A DNA stretch of 42,103 bases from Sulfurimonas sp. GWF2_37_8 (GCA_001829625.1 MIBW01000005.1:1242-43344); one strand, 5' to 3'. Numbered from the stretch's first letter, positions 27,109-37,797 are shown. The notes: generated from the letters alone by a model not told the origin. Program-made: numbers and translations.

Positions 27109-27142
27109 GATAACCCTCTTTTAGAGTGCTATGGTTTTTTGT

Positions 27143-27166
27143 TATTCTGAACTTGATTCAGAATCT
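27143..27166. repeat. Intergenic palindrome ATTCTGAACTTGATTCAGAATC
   Basis: Same ATTC-stem-ACTTGAT-stem-GAATC architecture as 619 and 21398 copies with a different stem. Confidence 0.55.
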
Positions 27167-27207
27167 TTTTTATTTTCTCAGTAAACAAAAACATAAAGGG
27201 AGAGAAG

Positions 27208-27990
27208 ATGCAAACATATACTACTTTGGGACATGTGACACTTGTTGGCTGCGGTACAGGTGATGTGGAGCTTTTGACCCTCAAAGCTTATAAAACCATC
27301 CAAAACGCAGATGTGGTTTTTATCGACCATCTGATAAGTGATGCAATCATAGATATTATTCCAAAAGATACGATGAAGATATCAGTAGGCAAACAAAAAG
27401 GCGCACACAGCGTCAAACAAGAACGAATAAATGAAATGCTTATTGAGTATGCTGTAAAAGGTTTGGAAGTAGCGCGTCTCAAAGCAGGTGATCCATATAT
27501 CTTTGGGCGTGGGGCAGAAGAGGCGCAAGCACTTATCGAAAAAGGCATTTGTGTAGATGTTATTCCTGGTATCTCTTCGGCAATCGCTGGACCTTTGAGT
27601 GCAGGTATCGCGCCGACAGCGCGCGGATATGCAACAAATCTTTCTATTGTCTCCGCACACCTTGCAGGCAACAGTATCAATCTCCAGTGGATTGATTTAC
27701 TCAAGATGAAAAACCATACAACTATCGTACTGATGGGACTCTCACGCGCAGAGGAGATTGTAGCAGCGGCACTTGAAGCGGGAGTGAATGCAGATATGCC
27801 TACGGCTATTATCTCTAATGCTTCACGAGCAAACCAGACACGTATTATCACAACACTCAAAGATTTACCAAACGCAGCGAAAGATGCTCCAAGACCTGGA
27901 ATTATTGTCTTTGGAGAGGTGGTAAATTTGGCAAAAATACTTCCAAGTTATGAGATGAAAGAGGAGATAGCAGATGCAAAAATTGCATGA
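27208..27990 (+). CDS. cobA: Uroporphyrinogen-III C-methyltransferase (SUMT)
   Basis: VTLVGCGTGDVELLTLKAYKTIQNADVVFIDHLIS, RLKAGDPYIFGRGAEEA, PGISSAIAGPLSAGIAPTARG. Confidence 0.92.
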   Translation: MQTYTTLGHVTLVGCGTGDVELLTLKAYKTIQNADVVFIDHLISDAIIDIIPKDTMKISVGKQKGAHSVKQERINEMLIEYAVKGLEVARLKAGDPYIFGRGAEEAQALIEKGICVDVIPGISSAIAGPLSAGIAPTARGYATNLSIVSAHLAGNSINLQWIDLLKMKNHTTIVLMGLSRAEEIVAAALEAGVNADMPTAIISNASRANQTRIITTLKDLPNAAKDAPRPGIIVFGEVVNLAKILPSYEMKEEIADAKIA

Positions 27991-29566
27991 GGCGTATGCC
28001 GCACATAATAAAAAAGTAAACAAAATCGAGCAGATGAAAGAGCTCAAAACTCCTCTTTTTGTCTATGAAAATCTCAAAAAAATTTGTGAAGAGGGATATG
28101 AAAATCTCAAAGATGAGGATAGTAAATATTTCTTAAAATGTTTCGGACTTTTTGACAAAGACGAGGGTGAGTTTATGATACGAGTGCGTGTTCCAGCAGG
28201 GCAACTTAGTATTGAACAAGCTAGAGCCATTGGGCGCATATCACAAGAATACGGCAATGATTATATAGATATAACGACAAGACAGCAGATAGAGCTGCGT
28301 TTTATCAAGTTTGAAAATCTTTATAAGGTTATTGTGAGTTTGGATGCCGTTGGTATTACGACTTTTCAAACAGGAGTGGACAACTTTAGAAACATTGTCA
28401 CCTCTTCTTACGATGGATTGAGTGAAGATAGCCTTATCCATTGTATGCCGATTATAGAGGAGATGCAAGGGATTTTTTTAAAAAAAGAGGAGTGGATAGG
28501 GGCTTTGCCTCGTAAGTTTAACGCGGCAATTTTGGGTACGCAGACAAATGATTGTAATATTTTTGGACATGATTGTTGTTTTATTTTGGCAAAAAAAGGC
28601 GATATACTGGGTTTTAACCTCTATCTTGGTGGAAGAGTCGGTATGCAAGCCCAAGATAGCGGACTTTTTGTGAAACCTCAAAATGTTAAAGAGGTGTTTT
28701 TATCGCTTATCTCTTTGTTTAAAGAGTTTGGTTTTCGTGATAACCGTAACAAAAATCGTCTCCATTTTCTCATAGAAGAGGTAGGAATGGAAATATTTGC
28801 CCAAGCCATCATCCAGACAACAAAAGCGAAGCTGGAGAGTTCAGGAGAGCTTCTGCTTGCACATGAGCATCAAATTCCTCAAGATGGAATTTTTAGACTC
28901 AAAGAGGATAAATCAGCACTATTATTTACAATTCCTTCAGGAATTTTTAGCGGCAGCGATCTGCTTGAAGCGGCAAAAGTTTCCCTAAAATACGATGGTA
29001 TCTTGCGCTTATCTATAGAACAAAGTTTTTATATTGTGGCTTATAATACAAAGATAGAAATGATAAAAAAGAGTGCGATTTATCAAAAATATGCTACTTA
29101 TCAAAACCCATATTTTGTTCATCAAATAGCTTGTGCAGGAACTGCGACCTGTTCGTTTGGGGTGATTCCAAACAAACCTGATGCCATTGAGATGGCAGAG
29201 TTTTTACATCAAGAAGTACCGCTTGAAGATGCAAAAGTACGTATGTACTGGTCCGCTTGTCCAAAAGGCTGTGGTATCCATGGTATCGCAGATATCGGTT
29301 TTGAGGGCTGTAAGGCAAAAGATGCAAATGGAGATACCTGTTTTGGAGTCCATATTCTTCTTGGCGGCAAGGCTTCTAAAGAAGCGCAGGAAGCTAGAAT
29401 AATATATAAAGCCCTGCCTCTGAGTCAAGCAAAATATACAGTAAAAAAGATTATGCTCATGTACAAATATGAGCGCGAAGCGGGAGAGAGTTTTGAGAAT
29501 TTTGAGACGCGCTTGCTCCATGGACTTGACAATGAAGCACTTGTGCAAAAAATAGAGATGTATTAA
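27974..29566 (+). CDS. nirA: Ferredoxin-type nitrite reductase (nitrite/sulfite reductase, NirA-like)
   Basis: Siroheme/[4Fe-4S] ligand pattern CAGTATC...CPKGCG; DITTRQQIELRFI; overlaps the SUMT gene end and lies in the nitrate cluster. Confidence 0.88.
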   Translation: MQKLHEAYAAHNKKVNKIEQMKELKTPLFVYENLKKICEEGYENLKDEDSKYFLKCFGLFDKDEGEFMIRVRVPAGQLSIEQARAIGRISQEYGNDYIDITTRQQIELRFIKFENLYKVIVSLDAVGITTFQTGVDNFRNIVTSSYDGLSEDSLIHCMPIIEEMQGIFLKKEEWIGALPRKFNAAILGTQTNDCNIFGHDCCFILAKKGDILGFNLYLGGRVGMQAQDSGLFVKPQNVKEVFLSLISLFKEFGFRDNRNKNRLHFLIEEVGMEIFAQAIIQTTKAKLESSGELLLAHEHQIPQDGIFRLKEDKSALLFTIPSGIFSGSDLLEAAKVSLKYDGILRLSIEQSFYIVAYNTKIEMIKKSAIYQKYATYQNPYFVHQIACAGTATCSFGVIPNKPDAIEMAEFLHQEVPLEDAKVRMYWSACPKGCGIHGIADIGFEGCKAKDANGDTCFGVHILLGGKASKEAQEARIIYKALPLSQAKYTVKKIMLMYKYEREAGESFENFETRLLHGLDNEALVQKIEMY

Positions 29567-29619
29567 AATTTGAGGTTGTCGTTTCAATGAAAGAGCCTCA
29601 TCTGTGATACAATCTCAGG

Positions 29620-30951
29620 ATGAAACTATCACACTTAAAACAAATAAACACCTACTTGCAGAAGTTCTCAAAGATTTCTGCAATCTTTAGAGTCTCAGAC
29701 ACTATTCTCAAAGTCGTTTTTGATAAAGATGATGCATTCTATTTTGATATGCAACGCTCCAATGCCAATATCTTCAAAACGCAGAGTTATCCGCGTTCTA
29801 AAGTTTATAATGCTCCTTTTGATGTTGTTTTGGCAAAACGATTTAACCGCGCTAACATCCTTGAAATCGGACTTTTAAATGATGATAAAGTGTTGCGTTT
29901 TAAAACTTCAGTAGCTTCTGCATACAAGGAAGAACTCAGCTATTTGCAGATAGAAATGACGGGAAAATATACAAATATTATCATCCTTGATGAGCAAAAT
30001 ATTGTCCTAGAAGCCCTGCGTCACGTTGATCTTTTCTCTTCCTTTCGTGAGGTACGCGTGGGGCAAAAACTCTTAGATATTCCTACGGCTCCATTTGAAG
30101 CAAAAGAGTATCCACTTGAAGATGTCGAAGCTTTTTTGTACGAACAACATGCGCATGAGCAGCTTCAAAAACTAGCCTCCGCAAAGAGACAAAAAGTCGC
30201 GTTTTTACAAAAAAAACTCAAAAAGCTTGAAAAACTTTTATCAAGGCTTGATGATGAAAAAACGCTTTTGCAAGAGGCAGAAAATGCCCAACATCAAGGC
30301 AATCTCGTACTGGCAAATATGCACGCAATCAAACCATATACGCGTTTATTGAAACTTCAGGATTATGATGGAAATGAAGTAGAGATAGAACTTGAAAAAT
30401 CCTATGCAAGTGTGTCGCAAATCTCCAACGCACTTTTTACTAAAAGCAAAAAAGCAAAACAAAAAGCCCTGCATATGCATATAGAAAAAAGCTCTCTTGA
30501 AGCAAAAATAGAACACATCAAACTCTTTATTCATGTTGTTGAAGAAGCTAAAGATGTAGCAAAAATAGAACTATTGTTCCCCAAAAGAGTACAAAATAAA
30601 AGAATCAAACAAAATGACTCAATAGAGAGTTTTTTGATTGAAGGCTACAAAGTCCAACTTGGAAAAAATGAAAACGGCAATGTACAGCTGCTTCAAAACG
30701 CAAAAGCAAAAGATGTTTGGTTGCATCTCAAAGAGCGACCATCAACTCATGTGCTTATCACAACTGACAAACAAAATGTTCCCATGAGTGTCATTGAGGC
30801 TGCTGCAAGACTTTGTGTAGAGTTTACGACAATTCAAAAAGACAAGTTTTTGGTCGATTATACTCCAAGACGTGAAGTGAATATCCAAAGCGGTGCAAAT
30901 GTGCTCTATAACAAATATAAAACGATAGAGATAGATAATAGAACTTCATAA
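29620..30951 (+). CDS. NFACT family protein (RqcH/FbpA-like)
   Basis: NFACT-N start (MKLSHLKQINTYLQKF...), coiled coil, C-terminal DVWLHLKERPSTHVLI NFACT-R domain. Confidence 0.88.
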   Translation: MKLSHLKQINTYLQKFSKISAIFRVSDTILKVVFDKDDAFYFDMQRSNANIFKTQSYPRSKVYNAPFDVVLAKRFNRANILEIGLLNDDKVLRFKTSVASAYKEELSYLQIEMTGKYTNIIILDEQNIVLEALRHVDLFSSFREVRVGQKLLDIPTAPFEAKEYPLEDVEAFLYEQHAHEQLQKLASAKRQKVAFLQKKLKKLEKLLSRLDDEKTLLQEAENAQHQGNLVLANMHAIKPYTRLLKLQDYDGNEVEIELEKSYASVSQISNALFTKSKKAKQKALHMHIEKSSLEAKIEHIKLFIHVVEEAKDVAKIELLFPKRVQNKRIKQNDSIESFLIEGYKVQLGKNENGNVQLLQNAKAKDVWLHLKERPSTHVLITTDKQNVPMSVIEAAARLCVEFTTIQKDKFLVDYTPRREVNIQSGANVLYNKYKTIEIDNRTS

Positions 30952-30978
30952 GCGATACATTAGTATAAGGAGCATATC

Positions 30979-31284
30979 GTGGCAATCGGATCGATTGGAA
31001 ATACAATATTTGTCAACCAGATGACCGCCAATGCGACGGCCCTGCAAAATACTCATAATAACCGTGTGGATTTTCAAAATATGGTAGCGCAAGCGGCAGC
31101 AAATGAAAAAGATGAAAAAGTGATAGAAGTGCGTCCAGCAGAAGAAAATCAAGAGGTAGATCCTGATCGTGAACATCAAAAAGATGAAGCGGACGCAGAG
31201 AATCAGAGAAGTCCTAAAGAAGATGAAGAAAAGGACGAAGAAGAACCAGCGGCGGCATATCATATATTGGATATTAAAGTATGA
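30979..31284 (+). CDS. Hypothetical highly charged protein (GTG start)
   Basis: ORF with an SD (aaggagc) 5' of GTG; Glu/Asp/Lys-rich tail; fits between NFACT and cdsA genes on same strand. Confidence 0.6.
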   Translation: MAIGSIGNTIFVNQMTANATALQNTHNNRVDFQNMVAQAAANEKDEKVIEVRPAEENQEVDPDREHQKDEADAENQRSPKEDEEKDEEEPAAAYHILDIKV

Positions 31285-31325
31285 TAAGATACAATCGTGT
31301 TTTTGAGAAATAAGGGGAGAGTTTT

Positions 31326-32081
31326 ATGAGTATTTTTAATGATCATAGAGAGAGAATCATAACAGGATTGGCGCTTTTGGCTGTTGTTCTTGTTGTGGGA
31401 TTTATCGATAATTTTTACTTGATGTGGCTTGTTTTTGGAGCTGTTTATCTTGTCGCGTTTAAAGAAGCTATGGCGCTCTTTGATGTCAAAAATGACAGAG
31501 CATTTGTTTATGCTATCGGAGTTTGGTTACTTGCGGGTATCTATCCGTATGGCGATGATCTTTTTGTTCTTGCGGGTATAGCCTACGCCAGTGCCATAGC
31601 ATATAATAAAGATTTGGAATGGAGAAATTTCTTCCCTTTTATCTACCCTACGGCGGGAATGCTTTTTATGTTTACGATGTATCAGGAGTATCATATTCTT
31701 TCGCTTTTGTGGCTGCTTGTCATCGTCGCACTGACTGATGTGGGAGCTTACGCAGTAGGCAAAACTATCGGTGCGACAAAGTTCTCACAGACAAGTCCGA
31801 ATAAAACAATGGAAGGCGTTGTAGGCGGTATTATCGTTGCAACTTTGGGCGGAACACTTATTGGGCTTTATAGCTTTAGTTTTACCGCTGCAATCATTAT
31901 CTCTTTTGTAGTCTCTTTGGCTTCTATCTTTGGCGACTTGTTTGAGAGTTCACTCAAACGCAGCGCAAACGTAAAAGACAGTGGAACAATTTTTCCAGGT
32001 CATGGCGGTATGCTTGATAGGATTGACGGCTATCTTTTTGCATCAATCGTGATGCTTGTGCTTCTTAGAGGCTTAGTATAG
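31326..32081 (+). CDS. cdsA: Phosphatidate cytidylyltransferase
   Basis: GDLFESSLKRSANVKDSGTIFPGHGGMLDRIDGYLFA signature. Confidence 0.95.
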   Translation: MSIFNDHRERIITGLALLAVVLVVGFIDNFYLMWLVFGAVYLVAFKEAMALFDVKNDRAFVYAIGVWLLAGIYPYGDDLFVLAGIAYASAIAYNKDLEWRNFFPFIYPTAGMLFMFTMYQEYHILSLLWLLVIVALTDVGAYAVGKTIGATKFSQTSPNKTMEGVVGGIIVATLGGTLIGLYSFSFTAAIIISFVVSLASIFGDLFESSLKRSANVKDSGTIFPGHGGMLDRIDGYLFASIVMLVLLRGLV

Positions 32082-32082
32082 T

Positions 32083-33153
32083 TTGATACTTCTTGGTTCT
32101 ACAGGTTCTATAGGGGTCAATACCTTAGCTGTTGCCAAAAAGTTCGGCATGAATGTCGAAGTTTTGGTGTGTGGTAAAAACATAGAACTTTTAAATCAGC
32201 AAATAGAAGAGCACCATCCTAGTATCGTAATAGTGTCTGATGAAGAGGATAGAGTAAAAGTAAATCATGACTGCGTTTACGCGGGCCAAGATGCCATTGT
32301 TGCCGTTATCAAAGACTCTTCCAGTGTGCTTGTTGTCAACGCACTTGTTGGTTTTTTAGGTCTGCGCCCGACTTTAGCGGCATTAGAGAGTGGCAAAAGA
32401 GTCGCGCTTGCAAACAAAGAGTCTTTGGTTGCTTGCGGTGCTTTCATCGACACTTCAAAAATCCAGCCTATAGACAGTGAACATTTCGGGCTTTGGTATC
32501 TTTTACAAGAGAGACCCATAAGTAAGATGATTATTACGGCAAGCGGCGGTGCTTTTCGTGATTGGGATATCAAAAAACTTCAAAACGCAAGTTTAGCTGA
32601 TACACAAAAACATCCAAATTGGTCGATGGGGCAAAAAATCACTATAGATTCGGCAACGATGGTCAATAAAATGTTTGAACTCCTTGAAGCTAGATGGCTT
32701 TTTGGCGAAGGTCAATACGACGCTATCATCGAGACAAAATCCCTTATTCACGCACTCATAGATTTTAAAGACGGCTCTACGACAGCACACTTTGCACACG
32801 CAAGTATGCAACTCCCCATCGCGTATGCTTTAAATCAAAAGATGGATGTAAATATCCTCGCTCATGTCGATTTGCTCAAAATCGGCTCTTTGGAGTTTCG
32901 AGAAATAACACATGAGCGGTATCCTGTATGGCAGATAAAAGAGGAGCTTTTGAAAAATCCTCAAAGAGGCGTAGTAGTAAACGCAGCTAATGAAGCGGCG
33001 ATAGAACTTTTTATAGAGAAAAAAATAGGTTTTATGGACATTAGCAAGCATATTATAACAGCATATGAAAAGTTTGACGCAGCTCCAAAAAATGTCGCAG
33101 ATGTTTTTATTATAGATAAAGAAGTGAGAAGTTATGTAAGGACGAGAGTATGA
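32083..33153 (+). CDS. dxr: 1-deoxy-D-xylulose 5-phosphate reductoisomerase (TTG start)
   Basis: [52 protein letters not shown]. Confidence 0.96.
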   Translation: MILLGSTGSIGVNTLAVAKKFGMNVEVLVCGKNIELLNQQIEEHHPSIVIVSDEEDRVKVNHDCVYAGQDAIVAVIKDSSSVLVVNALVGFLGLRPTLAALESGKRVALANKESLVACGAFIDTSKIQPIDSEHFGLWYLLQERPISKMIITASGGAFRDWDIKKLQNASLADTQKHPNWSMGQKITIDSATMVNKMFELLEARWLFGEGQYDAIIETKSLIHALIDFKDGSTTAHFAHASMQLPIAYALNQKMDVNILAHVDLLKIGSLEFREITHERYPVWQIKEELLKNPQRGVVVNAANEAAIELFIEKKIGFMDISKHIITAYEKFDAAPKNVADVFIIDKEVRSYVRTRV

Positions 33154-34127
33154 TACTCAGCATAGAGAGCTCATGCGACGATAGTGCTATAGCCATTACA
33201 GAGATAGCTACAAAAAAACTTCTTTTTCATAAAAAGATATCGCAAGAGTTGGAGCATAGCGTTTATGGGGGTGTTGTACCTGAACTTGCAGCAAGACTCC
33301 ATGCAGAAGCACTTCCTCGTATTTTAGAAGAGTGTGCGCCTTATTTTCAGGATCTAAAAGCCGTAGCTGTAACTTCTTCTCCTGGATTGGCTGTAACACT
33401 GATAGAGGGTGTGACGATGGCAAAAGCTATTGCTGTGGCACTAAAGATACCGCTTATCGGAGTGAATCATCTTATTGGGCATATCTATTCACTTTTTATA
33501 GAAAAAGAGGTTGCGTTTCCTCTCACGGTACTTTTAGTCTCAGGCGGACACACTCAGGTGATGGAAGTCAAAAATTTGCACGACATCAAAACAGTCGCAA
33601 AAAGTATGGATGATAGTTTTGGAGAGAGTTTTGATAAAGTAGCAAAAATGATGGATTTGGGATATCCTGGCGGACCTTTGATACAAGAACTAGCAAAAGG
33701 CGCGCAGAGAAAAAGATACAATTTTACTATCCCACTACTACATTCATCTAAATTTGCGTTTTCCTATTCTGGGCTTAAAAACGCAGTAAGATTGGCTGTT
33801 GCAGAGAGTGATACAGAGGATTATAAAGATATCGCGGCTTCTTTTGAACATATCGCAACGACGCACCTCACGCAAAAACTCAAAAAATATTTTAAAGAAG
33901 TTCCGCCTCAAACTTTTGCTATAGTCGGCGGAGCAAGTGCAAACTTGTATCTACGAGAGCAAATAGAAGAACTCCTCAAACCCTACAAAGCCAAGCTTCT
34001 TTTGAGCGAACTTCACTACTGCTCTGACAATGCGGCGATGATAGGACGCGTGGCTGTTGCGATGTATGAAGAGAGGATGTTTTCTACTTTAGAGAGTTTG
34101 AAGATTACTCCAAGAAGTAACATATAA
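33150..34127 (+). CDS. tsaD: tRNA N6-adenosine threonylcarbamoyltransferase
   Basis: [45 protein letters not shown]. Confidence 0.96.
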   Translation: MILSIESSCDDSAIAITEIATKKLLFHKKISQELEHSVYGGVVPELAARLHAEALPRILEECAPYFQDLKAVAVTSSPGLAVTLIEGVTMAKAIAVALKIPLIGVNHLIGHIYSLFIEKEVAFPLTVLLVSGGHTQVMEVKNLHDIKTVAKSMDDSFGESFDKVAKMMDLGYPGGPLIQELAKGAQRKRYNFTIPLLHSSKFAFSYSGLKNAVRLAVAESDTEDYKDIAASFEHIATTHLTQKLKKYFKEVPPQTFAIVGGASANLYLREQIEELLKPYKAKLLLSELHYCSDNAAMIGRVAVAMYEERMFSTLESLKITPRSNI

Positions 34128-34232
34128 ACTTAAATCTTGCTTTCATGGTAACACTCTTTTTATAAATAAGACAAGAATTATCCGATTTAAAATATACTTC
34201 CGGCATAAATAAATCAAAAATAAGGAGCCAAA

Positions 34233-34736
34233 ATGGCAACTACAAAATTCAAAGGTACAGACGTAGAACTTTTAGGAAATCAAGTAAATGTTGGAGATAA
34301 AGCTCCAGAAGTTACAGTTGTAAATTCAGCTGGTTTAGGTGATGTAGTAGTTGGTGGTGCACAAGGTGTAAAACAACTTATTATCGTTGTTCCTTCTTTG
34401 GATACAGGCGTATGTGCTGCTGAAACTCGTAACTTCAATGCAAAAGCTGCTGCGATGAACGGGGTAAAACCAACAATCGTTTCTTTAGATTTGCCATTTG
34501 CTGCTGGACGTTTCTGCCAAGCTGAAGGTATTGAGAACTTAACTGTATGTTCAGACTTCAGAAATAAAGATTTTGCTAACGCGTATGGTGTATTACTTGG
34601 TGGTTCTGTACTTGCTGGTGTAACTTGTAGAGCAATCTTCGCAGTAAATGAAGAAGGAATCGTAACATACAAAGAGATCGTTCCTGAAATCACTGAAGAG
34701 CCAAATTACGATGCAGCTCTTGACGCTGTAAAATAA
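34233..34736 (+). CDS. tpx: Thiol peroxidase
   Basis: VVPSLDTGVCAAETRNFN and AAGRFCQAEGIENLTVCSDFR. Confidence 0.94.
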   Translation: MATTKFKGTDVELLGNQVNVGDKAPEVTVVNSAGLGDVVVGGAQGVKQLIIVVPSLDTGVCAAETRNFNAKAAAMNGVKPTIVSLDLPFAAGRFCQAEGIENLTVCSDFRNKDFANAYGVLLGGSVLAGVTCRAIFAVNEEGIVTYKEIVPEITEEPNYDAALDAVK

Positions 34737-34757
34737 TTTTTTTAAAAAGTTTCATAT

Positions 34758-34793
34758 ACTCAAGAGTTATCCCCTTAGCGCTTGAGTGTTTTT
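34758..34793 (+). terminator. Putative rho-independent terminator downstream of tpx
   Basis: ACTCAAG ... CTTGAGT followed by GTTTTT. Confidence 0.5.
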
Positions 34794-34932
34794 AGGCTTC
34801 TGTAGCTTATCCATTTTTCTCCCCTTTTCTTTTATTAGGGCTTTTGCCCTAAAACAATCAATTTTTTCTAACATTAAGCAACATCTAGATTCTCTTTGCT
34901 ATAATTTACTCAATTTATTTTTGGAGAAAATC

Positions 34933-35694
34933 ATGAAGAAAATCGTACAATCTTGTATATCCGTAGCGCTTGTAGCAACATTTGCAAATGCCGACATGAG
35001 CAGAGTAGAAATGGGCGCTGGTGTATGGCAACAAACACCAAAAGGTGATATCACTTACAGTGACAATGGGGGAACAGGAAGTGATGGGGTCAATGAAAAA
35101 GAAGAAAACAGCAACTATGCATGGATGCTTATCAAACATCCGATACCTGTTTTACCAAATATTAGACTTGAGTATGTGAATCTTGAGAGTACAGGTAAAG
35201 CAACCGGAAGTTTTGAAGAGTTTACAGCTCCTATAGATACCCCAACTTCACTCAAGATGAAACAGTTCGACATCATCCCTTATTATAATATCCTTGACAA
35301 CACGGGATGGACCACGCTTGATATCGGGCTTGATGCGAAAGTTGTCAGTTTGGACTATGCGGCGCAGGGCGTTACTATTGGTGCACTTGCAAGTCAAAAC
35401 TATAGCGATTCTGTTACGATTGTTATTCCTATGGGCTACTTACGCGCACGTGTAGAGATTCCTGCGACAAATATCGGTCTTGAAGCGGATGTAAAATATG
35501 TCACATATGATGGTTCGACTATCTCGGATATGCGTGCAAAAATTGATTACACTTTAGATTTTTTCCCTGTAGTGCAACCAGCACTTGAAATGGGGTATAG
35601 AACACAAAAGATAGATATCTCAAGTACAGATGTAAAGTCTGCGATCAATATAGAATATTCAGGTCTTTATGCAGGTCTGATGCTGCGTTTTTAA
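34933..35694 (+). CDS. Outer-membrane beta-barrel protein, TIGR04219-like
   Basis: Signal peptide MKKIVQSCISVALVATFANA then DMSRVEMGAGVWQQTPKGDI; beta-barrel ending YAGLMLRF; SD ggaga before ATG 34933. Confidence 0.75.
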   Translation: MKKIVQSCISVALVATFANADMSRVEMGAGVWQQTPKGDITYSDNGGTGSDGVNEKEENSNYAWMLIKHPIPVLPNIRLEYVNLESTGKATGSFEEFTAPIDTPTSLKMKQFDIIPYYNILDNTGWTTLDIGLDAKVVSLDYAAQGVTIGALASQNYSDSVTIVIPMGYLRARVEIPATNIGLEADVKYVTYDGSTISDMRAKIDYTLDFFPVVQPALEMGYRTQKIDISSTDVKSAINIEYSGLYAGLMLRF

Positions 35695-36516
35695 ACGATT
35701 TGCCTCAAGCAGAGGCGAATCACGCCCCATATATCTTCTATCAAGTACAGCAATCTCACAAACAAGCCAAATACCAAAAGTTTCATAAACCCTTTTTTGT
35801 GCCTCTTGGATAAGATAGATAGCATCCTTAAATGCGCCATTATTGTGATTTACAAGAAAGTTTGCATGTTCTTTGCTAAACTCCATATCTCCGACTCGTA
35901 GCCCTTTGAGACCTACGGATTCGATAAGTCTTCCTGCAAAATCACCAACAGGATTTTTAAAACAGCTTCCTGCACTTGATGTGGTTGGTTGGTTTGTACG
36001 CATTTTTTTAAACATGGCTACTTTTGCGTTATCAAAACCATAATTAAGAGCAAGTGTGACTTCAAGGATAGGCTCATCTATATTTGTGTATCTGTATCCA
36101 AAATCTATCTCAGACTTGCGTTTTGTGCCTGAACAGATTTGGATAGAGATGAGTTGATTGAATATTTCGTACTCTTTGAGTCCTGCATTCATATACACAA
36201 GACCGCCCATTTTGCCAGGAAGATGAGAGAGAAATTCAAGATTTGCTATATTGTTTTTTTTGCAAAAAGAGGCGACTTTGCCTGATGGAGTCGCTGCTCC
36301 AACGACAAGGAAGTTATCTTGTATTTTGATGTAATCATATTTTTTGCTTAATGTTAGGAGTTTTGGAGGCTGTTCTCCAATAAGGATGTTATTACATGAG
36401 CCAATGATATAAGACTCTTTATCATAAAAGATACAATCCTCTAAAAGCATAACTTCTAAAGTTTGCCCAACTCTGATAGAAGAGTATTTTGAAAAATCTA
36501 TCTCTTTTGTTTGCAT
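35659..36516 (-). CDS. murB: UDP-N-acetylmuramate dehydrogenase
   Basis: SSIRVGQTLEVM, LEFLSHLPGKMGGLVYMNAG, SSAGSCFKNPVGDFAGRLIE. Confidence 0.92.
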   Translation of the reverse strand: MQTKEIDFSKYSSIRVGQTLEVMLLEDCIFYDKESYIIGSCNNILIGEQPPKLLTLSKKYDYIKIQDNFLVVGAATPSGKVASFCKKNNIANLEFLSHLPGKMGGLVYMNAGLKEYEIFNQLISIQICSGTKRKSEIDFGYRYTNIDEPILEVTLALNYGFDNAKVAMFKKMRTNQPTTSSAGSCFKNPVGDFAGRLIESVGLKGLRVGDMEFSKEHANFLVNHNNGAFKDAIYLIQEAQKRVYETFGIWLVCEIAVLDRRYMGRDSPLLEANRLKTQHQTCIKT

Positions 36517-36782
36517 TATTCTACAAATGTTGGAATCATATTGAAAATATTAACAGAGAAGTCTGTCATGGAGTTGAGCATCCATGGCATAGTAAGAACG
36601 ATAACGATGATGACACTGATTATTTTTGGGATAAAAGAAAGCGTCATCTCATTGATCTGCGTAGTTGCTTGAAAAATACTTACAGCCAAACCGATAAACA
36701 TACCTGTTAAAAGTCCTGGGAGTGAGAGCAGAAGGGCTATTTTAAATGTTTCAACACCAAGTGCTATGAGTTTTGCTTCCAT
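36516..36782 (-). CDS. fliQ: Flagellar biosynthesis protein FliQ
   Basis: 88 aa two-TM protein; LLSLPGLLTGMFIGLAVSIFQATTQINEMTLSFIPKI. Confidence 0.95.
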   Translation of the reverse strand: MEAKLIALGVETFKIALLLSLPGLLTGMFIGLAVSIFQATTQINEMTLSFIPKIISVIIVIVLTMPWMLNSMTDFSVNIFNMIPTFVE

Positions 36783-36783
36783 T

Positions 36784-37647
36784 TTATGAGTTCCTGAGTT
36801 CTTTATATTCTATAGGAATGAGATAATCTTCTATTGTAGTCATAGTATCATAAAACCCATGAGCATAGCCAATTTCAAAGAGTTTATTGATGGCTTTGTA
36901 TTGGATAGGGCTTAAAGATATTGAGTCATCATTGGCATAGAGTTCGAGATATTTATCTAAAGTAGGCGCATTTATGCGGACAAGATTACGCTCAAGAAGC
37001 ATCTTTGAGAGACGTTCTTTATGTTTTCTTGCAACAGAGACAGCTTTAGTGAGTGTTACTTCGTATTCTATGGCTTTGTTCAGTGGTAAAGAACGACGGA
37101 TAGCCATACCACCAAGTGGAAGAGGAAGTTCATCTCCAGCAAGCTCTTGCCAGATATCCCACATTTCTCTCTCAACCTCAAGTGCATCTGCATAAGTCAA
37201 AATACTCTCATGTATCAAAACACCAGCGTCAACAATACCATCAAGTACGGCTTGTTCTATCTCTAAAAAGTTCATATAAGTGATGCGTGCATCAGGATAA
37301 GCGATACGAAAAAGCATGGCGTTTGTGGTGTGTTTTCCGCTGAGTGCGACTTTGAAGTTGCGTTTGAGTTTAGTCTCTTTTTTCTTGATGAGTTTTGGGC
37401 CATATCCTTCGCCAAAACTCACAGCGGTTCGTAGCGGAGCATATTCTTCTTTGATGTGTGGATAGAGCGCAAAACTGATAGCAACGATATCGTAAACGCC
37501 ACGCAGCGCATCTTCGTTGAGTGTTTGGATATCTTTAGCAATGTTATCAAATTGTACATTTTTCATATTGACCCAGCCAAACTTAATTGCATAGTACATA
37601 AAGATATCGTCTGCATCCGGCGAGTGGGCAATAAGTGTTTTTTTCAA
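36784..37647 (-). CDS. mqnD: 1,4-dihydroxy-6-naphthoate synthase-like protein (futalosine menaquinone pathway)
   Basis: AHSPDADDIFMYYAIKFGWV, DIVAISFALYPHI, PLPLGGMAIRRSL. Confidence 0.85.
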   Translation of the reverse strand: MKKTLIAHSPDADDIFMYYAIKFGWVNMKNVQFDNIAKDIQTLNEDALRGVYDIVAISFALYPHIKEEYAPLRTAVSFGEGYGPKLIKKKETKLKRNFKVALSGKHTTNAMLFRIAYPDARITYMNFLEIEQAVLDGIVDAGVLIHESILTYADALEVEREMWDIWQELAGDELPLPLGGMAIRRSLPLNKAIEYEVTLTKAVSVARKHKERLSKMLLERNLVRINAPTLDKYLELYANDDSISLSPIQYKAINKLFEIGYAHGFYDTMTTIEDYLIPIEYKELRNS

Positions 37648-37797
37648 GTTTAATCCATTTCTATTTTAAGAGGTTTTCTAAAGTAGATTTTAACCAAATA
37701 AGGATAAAATTTCACTCAATTTACGCTGATAGTTCGGTGTAAAAAAGAAATAAATATGACAAATTGAAATATTTTTTGAAATTATTTAAAATTGCCA

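Noticed and set aside
27288-27860. 190-aa ORF antisense to SUMT
   Set aside because: Fully inside a confidently coding gene, in a shadow frame with low-complexity Ala/Ser/Ile-rich translation and no recognisable domain.
34280-34693. 137-aa ORF antisense to tpx
   Set aside because: Overlaps a complete thiol peroxidase; Thr/Pro/Ala-rich shadow translation.
34786-34932. N-terminal extension of the TIGR04219-like porin
   Set aside because: The signal peptide begins at MKKIVQ (34933) with its own SD, and the extension overlaps the tpx terminator.
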